Below, in pieces: positions 1 through 5,015 of a stretch of 5,015 nucleotides of DNA (position 1 is its first letter; every line of letters starts with the position of its first letter). Origin of the DNA: UBA1081 sp045639185 (lineage in GTDB: Bacteria > Bacillota > Clostridia > Oscillospirales > Acutalibacteraceae); the NCBI GenBank assembly GCA_045639185.1, contig JAZUCO010000137.1, positions 1 to 5,015 on the forward strand. The letters are read 5' to 3'. The notes beneath the pieces were generated by a model. The model worked only from the letters and a program-made list of their open reading frames with translations, did not search any database and had not been told where the DNA came from. A program made the position numbers and the translations under genes.

Positions 1-395
1 AGAGCCATACCTGCTGCTGCAGAAATACCCTGACCGAGTGAACCTGTACTCATATCAACACCGGGAACATAGTTCATATTGGGATGACCCTGAAGGTATG
101 AATCACTCTTTCTGAGAGTTTTGAGATCTTCCACGGGGAAGAAACCTGCATTTGCAAGTGCTGCATAAAGTCCGGGAGCAGCGTGTCCTTTTGAAAGAAC
201 AAGTCTGTCTCTGTCCTCAGCCTTGGGAGCAGAAGCGTCAACTTTCATTTCACATCTGTAAAGATATGCTAAAACATCTGCGATTGAAAGTGAACCGCCG
301 GGATGACCTGATTTTGCATTGAATGTTCCCTCGATAACACCCTTACGGATATTTACTGCATCGAGAAGAAGCTGTTTTTTTACATTTGCGTCCAT
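1..395 (-). CDS. tkt: Transketolase, N-terminal (TPP-binding) subunit, partial
   Basis: Transketolase moves two-carbon ketol units between sugar phosphates in the non-oxidative pentose phosphate pathway, using thiamine diphosphate, in the cytosol. The 131 visible residues carry the family's N-terminal signatures: GHPGG at 30-34, SKGHAAPGLYA at 69-79 (the equivalent in full-length enzymes is usually SNGHGS), GHP at 103-105 and the cofactor-site stretch STGSLGQG at 116-123. The SKGHAAPG form and the short leader before GHPGG are typical of the clostridial split enzyme, in which N- and C-terminal halves are separate genes; this is inferred, because the rest lies beyond base 1. The ATG at 393-395 is chosen because a good Shine-Dalgarno sequence precedes it. 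The gene lies 37 bases after the phosphoesterase gene. The reading frame is intact to the window edge. Confidence 0.95.
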   Translation of the reverse strand, partial: MDANVKKQLLLDAVNIRKGVIEGTFNAKSGHPGGSLSIADVLAYLYRCEMKVDASAPKAEDRDRLVLSKGHAAPGLYAALANAGFFPVEDLKTLRKSDSYLQGHPNMNYVPGVDMSTGSLGQGISAAAGMA

Positions 396-400
396 GTTAT

Positions 401-408
401 CTCTCCTA
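401..408 (-). promoter_or_regulatory. Ribosome-binding site of the transketolase gene
   Basis: Read on the minus strand this is TAGGAGAG, with its GGAG core 7 bases before the ATG at 393-395. It is the best Shine-Dalgarno sequence in the window and fixes the transketolase start. It contrasts with the coupled, overlapping starts of the genes upstream, suggesting that transketolase is translated independently even if it is on the same transcript. Confidence 0.8.
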
Positions 409-411
409 TAA

Positions 412-430
412 TAATGCATAATGCACAATG
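412..430. repeat. Short 7-base tandem repeat in the phosphoesterase/transketolase gap
   Basis: On the plus strand the heptamer TAATGCA occurs twice in tandem (412-418, 419-425), followed by a partial copy CAATG (426-430). TGCAT at 415-419 and ATGCA at 421-425 are also inverted around one base, so a very weak stem is possible. It is too short and AT-rich to be a terminator and has no U-run character. Function is unknown; it fills half of the 37-base gap between the two genes. Confidence 0.5.
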
Positions 431-432
431 AT

Positions 433-1278
433 TTAATTGACTGTAACTTTCAGAATCTCGACTCTGTTGAAGAGTCTGGGGACAAGGTAATATCCCTCAA
501 GACCTGAAGAAAGGAACATTTTTGTTCCGCAGAGGTTATGTTCACCCTTGAAATACTCGGGCAGAAAACCCTGCTCGGGTGCATACACACCACCGATAAA
601 AGGAATCTGCCATATACCGCCGTGGTCGTGACCGCAGAAAACGGCATCAATGTCCCATTTATCATCTGTATATATAAAAGTGTTCGGTCTGTGCATCATA
701 AGAAGCTTCAGACTATCTGTTTTTTCAAATTCTTTAAGATATTCATAAACGGGTGAATCGTACCAGCGGTCACCGTAATCTTCAAGATAAACACTATGAT
801 CAAAAATACCGCCAAGCCTTAATTTCTGCCCTTTTATTTCAATATCTGCAATTTCTCCGTCAAGAACCGTAACACCGCAATCTTCTGCATTTTTTTTGAA
901 ATCGTTACCCGTCTGAATGTCATACCGTTTGTCGTGATTACCCGGTGTCATATAAACGGGAGCAATTCCGCAGAATGACTTCAGCGTTTTCATAACACGT
1001 TCGGTATTTGTCTTGCCGTGATGATAATCAAAGAAATCGCCTGCAAGAAGAATCACATCGGGATTTGTCTTTTTTACCGCATTCACAAGACGGCAATTGT
1101 CCTTGCCGAAAACGGAAAAATGCAGGTCAGACAGCACCGTAACAGTCAGCGGACTGTCGGTTTTTCCTGTGGAAAGTGAATATTCTTTTGTTCTGATTGC
1201 GAGTTCGGAATATGCGGCACAACCGAGAGCAACAGCCCCCGCTGAACCTGCAAGACCGAGAAGATGTTTCATTTTCAT
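433..1278 (-). CDS. Membrane-anchored or exported calcineurin-like metallophosphoesterase
   Basis: This 281-residue protein has the full metal-binding set of the calcineurin-like phosphoesterase superfamily: DxH at 51-53 (SDLHF), GD at 80-81, GNHD at 113-116, a lone His at 196 (MMHRP) and GHDHGG at 216-221. These residues hold a two-metal centre that hydrolyses phosphomonoesters or diesters. After a short basic start (KMKH), residues 6-23 form a hydrophobic Gly/Ala-rich segment, so the catalytic domain is probably outside the membrane, as in the YkuE/YaeI-like branch. There is no twin-arginine motif, and the Cys at 20 is a poor lipobox. The substrate cannot be read from sequence. The start ATG overlaps the stop of the rluD-type gene as ATGA, implying translational coupling; a second ATG two codons later is possible. 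No clear Shine-Dalgarno sequence is seen. Confidence 0.9.
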   Translation of the reverse strand: MKMKHLLGLAGSAGAVALGCAAYSELAIRTKEYSLSTGKTDSPLTVTVLSDLHFSVFGKDNCRLVNAVKKTNPDVILLAGDFFDYHHGKTNTERVMKTLKSFCGIAPVYMTPGNHDKRYDIQTGNDFKKNAEDCGVTVLDGEIADIEIKGQKLRLGGIFDHSVYLEDYGDRWYDSPVYEYLKEFEKTDSLKLLMMHRPNTFIYTDDKWDIDAVFCGHDHGGIWQIPFIGGVYAPEQGFLPEYFKGEHNLCGTKMFLSSGLEGYYLVPRLFNRVEILKVTVN

Positions 1279-2183
1279 AGTTTTTTTATCTTTTCAAGAA
1301 ACTTTGTAAAATACTCCGGCAATTCGGATGTGAATTCCATATACTCCCCTGTTGAGGGATGAACAAATCCGATTTTTCTTGCGTGGAGGCACTGTCCCTG
1401 CAGACCGTGGGTATGTTTACTGTCGCCATAGACAGTATCACCCGCCACGGGATGTCCCATTGATGCGGCATGAACTCTTATCTGATGTGTTCTGCCCGTT
1501 TCAAGACGGAATCTGCAATGGCAGAAACCCGTAAATCTTTCAATCACTTCATAATGCGTAACGGCATTACGGGGATTAAGTCCGTTTACAGCTTGTTTTT
1601 TTCTGTCGTGAGGACTTCTGCCGAGAGGACGGTCAATTGTACCGCTGTCTTCTCTGAAATTGCCCACAACAACAGCTTCATACTCTCTTGTGAAAGAATG
1701 AGCCTGAATCTGCTCCGCCAGAGACACGTGTGATTTATCATTTTTTGCAACGATAAGAAGTCCGCTTGTGTCCTTGTCGATTCGATGAACAATGCCGGGA
1801 CGAATAACACCGTTTATACCCGAAAGACTGTCACCGCAATGATACATCAGCGCATTCACAAGCGTGCCCGTATAATTTCCGGGCGCAGGATGAACAACCA
1901 TATCCTTAGGCTTGTTTACAACAAGCAAGTCATCATCCTCATAAATGATTTCAAGGGGGATATTCTCAGCCGCAACATCAAGCTCTGAAGGCTCAGGAAT
2001 TTCCGCGGTGACAACATCTCCCGTTTTAAGTTTTACACTTTTTGATGCCTTTTTACCGTTGACGGTAACTGCACCTTCTTCAATAAGTGCCGTTGCCGCT
2101 GAGCGGGAAAGCGAAGAGTTGTCTGAAAGAAATTTATCAAGTCTTACACCCGCCTCATTGACGGTGAATTCAAGAATTTCCAT
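1275..2183 (-). CDS. rluD: RluA/RluD-family rRNA pseudouridine synthase (YlyB-type) with S4 domain
   Basis: The enzyme isomerises uridine to pseudouridine in RNA, most likely in 23S rRNA. Its 302 residues match the usual family length. Residues about 13-60 form an S4 RNA-binding domain (RLDKFLS, then VTVNGKKASKSVKLKTGD). The catalytic domain follows, with HRIDKDTSG at 133-141, where Asp136 is the expected nucleophile, and the conserved GRTHQIRVH at 230-238. HPVAGDTVYG at 244-253 is another family hallmark. Its position directly after lspA matches the lspA-ylyB pair of Bacillus, so YlyB-like is the safest name; the exact target uridines are inferred. The start ATG lies 14 bases inside the end of lspA and has GAGGG 9 bases upstream. 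The last codons include a run of seven A residues just before the TGA. Confidence 0.93.
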   Translation of the reverse strand: MEILEFTVNEAGVRLDKFLSDNSSLSRSAATALIEEGAVTVNGKKASKSVKLKTGDVVTAEIPEPSELDVAAENIPLEIIYEDDDLLVVNKPKDMVVHPAPGNYTGTLVNALMYHCGDSLSGINGVIRPGIVHRIDKDTSGLLIVAKNDKSHVSLAEQIQAHSFTREYEAVVVGNFREDSGTIDRPLGRSPHDRKKQAVNGLNPRNAVTHYEVIERFTGFCHCRFRLETGRTHQIRVHAASMGHPVAGDTVYGDSKHTHGLQGQCLHARKIGFVHPSTGEYMEFTSELPEYFTKFLEKIKKL

Positions 2184-2685
2184 CAGACTTTGCCCTCTTT
2201 TTTTCTATTTCTTCTTTGATAATATCAAAAATCAGATAACCGCTGAGCACAAAACAACCGACAACAACAAGAATATCGGCAAAATTGAACACGGGAAAAT
2301 CAACAAACAGAGTTTTGATGTAATCAACAACAAAACCATTTGCAAACCTGTCTATAAGATTACCTGCACCGCCTGCGATAATCAGCACAGCACAGATATT
2401 CACAAGTTTTCCCTGAGGTTTCATAAACAGCATTGCGAGAATTCCGCCGACAAGCAGAATGAGTGTGACAACAGACAAAACCATTGTGTTGTCAGAAAAC
2501 ATACTGAATGCGGCACCTGTATTCTCAGCGTATGAAAAACCTATGAAATTTTTAATCAATATAATATCTTCTTTGCCCATAAGATGCTCCACCGCAAGTT
2601 TTTTGAGCCACTGGTCAATAAAAACAAGGACTGCGGCGGCAACCATCTGCACAGCAAAAATGACGTATTTCTTTGACTTAGTCAT
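2170..2685 (-). CDS. lspA: Lipoprotein signal peptidase (signal peptidase II)
   Basis: LspA is an integral membrane aspartyl protease that cleaves signal peptides from diacylglyceryl-modified prolipoproteins. The 171-residue length is normal. Four hydrophobic segments are visible, near residues 8-23, 67-88, 95-111 and 137-157. The family's conserved motifs are present: Asp24 in IDQWLKKLA, ENTGAAFS at 54-61, GGAGNLIDR at 105-113, VVDYI at 119-123 and FNFAD at 133-137. Asp121 and Asp137 are the expected catalytic pair. The start codon overlaps the divIVA stop as TAATG, and the stretch upstream is A-rich (it encodes the oligo-lysine tail of DivIVA) rather than a true Shine-Dalgarno sequence, so translation is probably coupled. 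The 3' end overlaps the rluD-type gene by 14 bases. All key residues are present. Confidence 0.96.
   Translation of the reverse strand: MTKSKKYVIFAVQMVAAAVLVFIDQWLKKLAVEHLMGKEDIILIKNFIGFSYAENTGAAFSMFSDNTMVLSVVTLILLVGGILAMLFMKPQGKLVNICAVLIIAGGAGNLIDRFANGFVVDYIKTLFVDFPVFNFADILVVVGCFVLSGYLIFDIIKEEIEKKRAKSDGNS
2193..2197 (-). promoter_or_regulatory. Ribosome-binding site of the rluD-type gene, inside lspA
   Basis: Minus-strand GAGGG lies 9 bases before the ATG at 2181-2183 and within the last codons of lspA. It supports the start that overlaps lspA by 14 bases. Confidence 0.55.
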
Positions 2686-4817
2686 TATCTTTTCTTTTTC
2701 TTCTTTTTACGGGAGTTATTTTCAGCTCTCTCGGCTCTTCTTGCCTGCTGTCTCTCCTCGTCTACTTCAAACATACTGAAATCGATTTCGAATTCACCGT
2801 CTGAATCGTGATCTTTTGCAAAAACGGGATCAGAAAGGTCAATATCATCAAAACCGTCATCAATTGAGAAGACTTTTGTTTCGCTGTCTGCAGGGATTTC
2901 GGGAACAAATTCCTTCACATCATCATCTTCTGAGCCGTCAATCATACCCCAGTCATCATCAAAAAGATCGTCTTCTGCTTCATTTGCTGAAACAGGAGCC
3001 TGTTCTGCCTGCTGAACGGGTGCTTCGATTTCAGGAATTTCTTCTGCATCGTCAAAATCAAAATCAAATTCAAAATCTGAGAATTCTTCTTCCTTGATTT
3101 CTTCAGCGGGAGCTTCAGTCTCTTCTGTGACTTCTTCTGCAATTTCCTCTGCAGCTTCTTCATTAACTTCTTCAGCTTCTGCAACCTCTTCTGCTTCTGA
3201 TTCAACAATCTCTTCTGCTGTTTCTTCAACAGTTTCTGCAGTCTCTTCTTCTGCAACTTCTACAGTTTCTGCTGTTTCTTCAGCTTCAACCTCAATAATT
3301 ACTTCCTGAACTTCTTCAAATTCTTCTTCAATTACTTCTTCAGGCACTGTTTCTTCTGCAACTTCTTCAGCAGCCTTTGCAGCTTCTGCTTCTGCTGCAG
3401 CGGCAGCTTCAGCCTCTGCCTGAGCCTTAGCTTCAGCTTCTGCATTTATTCTTTCTGCTTCTTCAGCAATAATCTGTTCTGTTGCCTTGAGCATTTCTTC
3501 TGAATTGATACCGAAGCAAAGAAGAATCTTGTCTATATCTTCAGCAACAACAGCATCATTAAGCTCCTGAGTATCAGAAACAAATACTGTTTCATCAGCT
3601 TCAAGAAGTGTGCTGTCGGGTGTTACTGCACTTTCGGCAACAGCAGCAAGCTTTGCATAAAGGTCATCTGATGCAGCCTTGATTGCATTGTATCTTTCAA
3701 CTGCAGCTTCAACAGCGGCATTTACAGAATCAAGATTTGCGTGAAGTTCACCGTTGAGTCTGTTAACATCTGTCTGAGCCTTGAGAAGAATGCCTGCAGC
3801 AGCTGATTTTGCCTTTGTTGTTACGCTGTGAGCAAATGTTTCCGCCTCAAGTCTGATTGCAGCAGCATTTTCTGTTGCCATTCTGATCTGTTCTGTTCTG
3901 TAAAAATCTGCAAGCTTTTCCTGCTCTGCCTTATATTCATCTGCTGTCTTTTCTTTTTCTTCTTTGTAAAGAACAGCTTCTTTTTTCATTTCAAAAGCTT
4001 CTGCTCTGAGCTTTTCTGACTCATCTTTTGCCTTGTTTGCATCAGCAATAAGACCGTCAACAACAGCCTGAGCCTTACCTACTGATTCGGCAACAACCTT
4101 ATCAGCAGTTTCGTTAGCTTCATTTACAAGTGCATCTGCCTGAGCCTGAGCTTCAGCAACCATTGCTTCTGCAGAAGCTTTTGCTTCGCTAACAAGAGCA
4201 TCAGCTGTAGCCTGAGCCTCTTTTACAAGGTTTTCTGCAGTTTCGTTTGCTTCTTTGATAACTGTATCAGCATTTTCATTGATTTCATCAATTGTATGCT
4301 GAATACCTGCCTTAGCACCATCAACAGTAGCCTTAGCCTGTGCATTTGCGTTATCAAGAATAACCTGAGCTTCTTTTTCAGCAACAGCTGTTGCATCTGC
4401 AAGAGCATTTTCAGCTTTTTCTGTAAGAGCCTTTGCCTTTTCTTCTGCTTCAGAAATGATTTTATCTCTGTCAACATAAATTTCGTTTGAACGCTCTCTT
4501 GCATCGTTGATGATTTTTTTACCTTCATTCTTTGCAGCTTCAATCATCTTTGCAACAACAGATTCAGCGCCTGCGATAGTCTGAGCCGCTGTCTTCTGAG
4601 CTGTAAGAAGAGTTTCTGTCATATAACTTTCGTTACGCTTGTATTCATCGAGCTTCTTTGCAAAAATAGTAAGTCTTCTTACGATTTCTTTGTTTTCTTC
4701 AAAAAGCTCCTCATATGATTTTGCAGTCTGTTCAGCAAAAGCCATTACGCTTTCCTGAGAATAGCCGCCCTCGGGCAGAGCTTCAAAACTGTATTTTCTG
4801 ATTTCATCAGCAGTCAT
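2685..4817 (-). CDS. divIVA: Very long DivIVA-domain protein with hendecad coiled coil, acidic region and oligo-lysine tail
   Basis: Residues 1-62 resemble the membrane-binding domain of DivIVA/GpsB: an initial DEIRKYSFEA, a GYS turn at 18-20 followed by a Val/Phe-containing helix, then SYEELFEEN and a coiled coil. DivIVA proteins bind curved membrane at poles and septa and recruit other factors. The B. subtilis protein is about 164 residues; this one is 710. Residues about 80-252 are Ala-rich with strong 11-residue periodicity, 253-395 continue as charged helix, about 400-450 is a less repetitive stretch with the only Cys (434), 450-600 is Glu/Ala/Val rich, 579-688 has Phe/Trp-Asp/Glu clusters, and the end is RKKKKKKR. 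The gene follows sepF by 30 bases, which supports a division role. No canonical Shine-Dalgarno sequence precedes the ATG. The N-terminal family call is firm; the function of the long tail is unknown. Confidence 0.87.
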   Translation of the reverse strand: MTADEIRKYSFEALPEGGYSQESVMAFAEQTAKSYEELFEENKEIVRRLTIFAKKLDEYKRNESYMTETLLTAQKTAAQTIAGAESVVAKMIEAAKNEGKKIINDARERSNEIYVDRDKIISEAEEKAKALTEKAENALADATAVAEKEAQVILDNANAQAKATVDGAKAGIQHTIDEINENADTVIKEANETAENLVKEAQATADALVSEAKASAEAMVAEAQAQADALVNEANETADKVVAESVGKAQAVVDGLIADANKAKDESEKLRAEAFEMKKEAVLYKEEKEKTADEYKAEQEKLADFYRTEQIRMATENAAAIRLEAETFAHSVTTKAKSAAAGILLKAQTDVNRLNGELHANLDSVNAAVEAAVERYNAIKAASDDLYAKLAAVAESAVTPDSTLLEADETVFVSDTQELNDAVVAEDIDKILLCFGINSEEMLKATEQIIAEEAERINAEAEAKAQAEAEAAAAAEAEAAKAAEEVAEETVPEEVIEEEFEEVQEVIIEVEAEETAETVEVAEEETAETVEETAEEIVESEAEEVAEAEEVNEEAAEEIAEEVTEETEAPAEEIKEEEFSDFEFDFDFDDAEEIPEIEAPVQQAEQAPVSANEAEDDLFDDDWGMIDGSEDDDVKEFVPEIPADSETKVFSIDDGFDDIDLSDPVFAKDHDSDGEFEIDFSMFEVDEERQQARRAERAENNSRKKKKKKR
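2688..2711 (-). other. Oligo-lysine tail of the DivIVA protein, doubling as the lspA leader
   Basis: The last eight DivIVA codons encode Arg, six Lys and Arg, written mostly as AAA and AAG. The same bases lie immediately before the lspA ATG and provide only an A/G-rich, not canonical, ribosome-binding region. A basic terminus after about 250 acidic residues gives the protein a sharp charge reversal. It may contact membrane phospholipid, nucleic acid or the acidic tract of a partner; this is inference. Confidence 0.6.
2754..3083 (-). other. Aromatic-acidic segment of the DivIVA protein (residues 579-688)
   Basis: Phe or Trp residues recur among Asp/Glu in at least four clusters: FSDFEFDFDFDD at 579-590, LFDDDW at 618-623, FSIDDGFDDIDL at 650-661 and EFEIDFSMFEVDEE at 675-688. 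The segment is likely disordered. Clusters of this type often act as short binding motifs, but no partner can be named from the sequence. Confidence 0.55.
3018..3470 (-). repeat. Glu/Ala/Val low-complexity tract of the DivIVA protein (residues 450-600)
   Basis: Degenerate repeats of EE, AEE, ETAE and EEV make up most of these 151 residues. On the plus strand this appears as a pyrimidine-rich region full of TTCTTC and TTCTGC triplets. The spurious open frames on both strands here (for example Ser/Ala-rich on the plus strand) are by-products of this composition. A tract of this kind can change length by replication slippage. Confidence 0.75.
4065..4460 (-). repeat. Tandem 33-base/11-residue (hendecad) repeats in divIVA
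   Basis: Residues 120-251 divide into twelve consecutive 11-residue units without a gap. The clearest six are at 186-251, with the pattern hydrophobic-Val-x-Glu-Ala-x-x-x-Ala-Asp/Glu-x: the units begin VIKEA, LVKEA, LVSEA, MVAEA, LVNEA and VVAES. An 11-residue period favours a straight or slightly right-handed coiled coil rather than the usual heptad one. The pattern extends upstream to about residue 80 with one 7-residue interruption at 113-119. DNA-level identity between units is only partial, so the array is not a recent duplication. Confidence 0.8.
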
Positions 4818-4847
4818 TTTCTTTTACCATCCGTTCTCTTTTTCTCT

Positions 4848-5015
4848 TTATACAAAATATACGCCGTTGTTTTCAAGTTCATAAAGCAGGTCTCCCATTA
4901 CGTCAACGTTATAGGGAGTAATAATAAATGTGCTTTTTGCAATTTTTTTGATTTCGCCGTCGTTTGCATAAGCAACACCGCTGAGGAAGTCAAGCAGTCT
5001 TAATGCTTCATCCTT
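4848..5015 (-). CDS. sepF: Cell division protein SepF, C-terminal part
   Basis: SepF is a cytoplasmic protein that polymerises, binds the C-terminal tail of FtsZ and tethers the Z-ring to the membrane. Only the last 55 codons and the TAA at 4848-4850 are inside the window. They match the end of the conserved SepF domain: LRLLDFLSG, then a YANDGEIKKI strand-turn and FIITPYNVDV, ending soon after in ENNGVYFV. The start and the amphipathic N-terminal helix lie beyond base 5015. The gene is followed after 30 bases by divIVA, a Firmicutes arrangement, here without ylmG or ylmH in between. The frame is intact throughout. Confidence 0.9.
   Translation of the reverse strand, partial: KDEALRLLDFLSGVAYANDGEIKKIAKSTFIITPYNVDVMGDLLYELENNGVYFV

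Noticed and set aside
396..470. Promoter or terminator between the phosphoesterase and transketolase genes
   Set aside because: No -35/-10 pair at proper spacing matches well (best TTACAG - 17 - CATTAT), and the only inverted repeat is five bases long without a T-run.
1210..1278. Lipobox at Cys20 of the phosphoesterase, suggesting a lipoprotein processed by the neighbouring LspA
   Set aside because: The residues before Cys are Ala-Leu-Gly, lacking the usual Leu at -3. An uncleaved anchor or ordinary signal peptide is at least as likely.
1945..2535. A 196-codon open frame on the plus strand
   Set aside because: It runs antisense across the rluD-type gene and lspA, whose conserved motifs are unmistakable. 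The translation is Ser/Thr/Asn-rich with no recognisable domain.
2685..2711. Programmed frameshift in the A-rich end of divIVA leading into lspA
   Set aside because: The AAA AAG codon pairs are preceded by T or G, so no proper X-XXY-YYZ heptamer exists, and TAATG reinitiation explains the junction.
3094..3309. Ser/Ala-rich plus-strand frame and Lys/Gln/Leu-rich alternative minus-strand frames in the same area
   Set aside because: They are by-products of the repetitive GAA/GCA codons of the DivIVA acidic tract; repetitive DNA keeps several frames open.
4065..4460. 33-base periodicity resembling a CRISPR or DNA repeat array
   Set aside because: The units are contiguous with no spacers, differ at many bases and encode an in-frame 11-residue protein repeat.

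Overview
This window looks like chromosomal DNA from a low-to-moderate GC Gram-positive bacterium. The most likely group is Clostridia, probably the Ruminococcaceae/Oscillospiraceae. Three things point there: the SepF and DivIVA pair next to lspA and an rluD-type gene (a Firmicutes cell-division/lipoprotein neighbourhood), a transketolase of the short, split N-terminal type common in clostridia, and codon choice favouring GAA, GCA and AAA. This assignment is an inference from gene order and motifs. No rRNA or other species marker is present.

Every recognisable gene is on the minus strand, so transcription runs from high to low coordinates. In that order the window holds: the last 55 codons of sepF (4848-5015, cut by the window edge); a very long DivIVA-domain protein of 710 residues (2685-4817); lspA, the lipoprotein signal peptidase (2170-2685); an RluD/YlyB-type pseudouridine synthase (1275-2183); a membrane-anchored or secreted metallophosphoesterase (433-1278); and the first 131 codons of a transketolase N-terminal subunit (1-395, cut by the window edge). 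Gaps are 30 bases (sepF/divIVA) and 37 bases (phosphoesterase/transketolase). The three junctions between them overlap by 1, 14 and 4 bases. I see no convincing terminator or promoter in the window, so this is probably one polycistronic unit, with transketolase possibly a separate cistron because it has its own strong ribosome-binding site.

Functionally, SepF (FtsZ membrane tether) and DivIVA (curvature-sensing scaffold) belong to septum and pole formation. LspA matures lipoproteins in the membrane. The RluD-type enzyme modifies rRNA, and its pairing with lspA is a long-known Firmicutes arrangement. The phosphoesterase has an N-terminal hydrophobic segment and probably acts at the cell surface on an unknown substrate. 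Transketolase is central carbon metabolism and is probably only a neighbour.

The one clearly unusual object is the DivIVA protein, several times the length of the B. subtilis protein. It has a DivIVA N-terminal domain, a long coiled coil built on 11-residue repeats, a Glu/Ala tract, an aromatic-acidic segment and a final oligo-lysine tail. A second curiosity is an A-AAA-AAA heptamer just before the rluD stop codon, in the correct phase for a -1 shift into the phosphoesterase frame. I do not see a mobile element, CRISPR array, RNA gene or a clearly new multi-gene system here.
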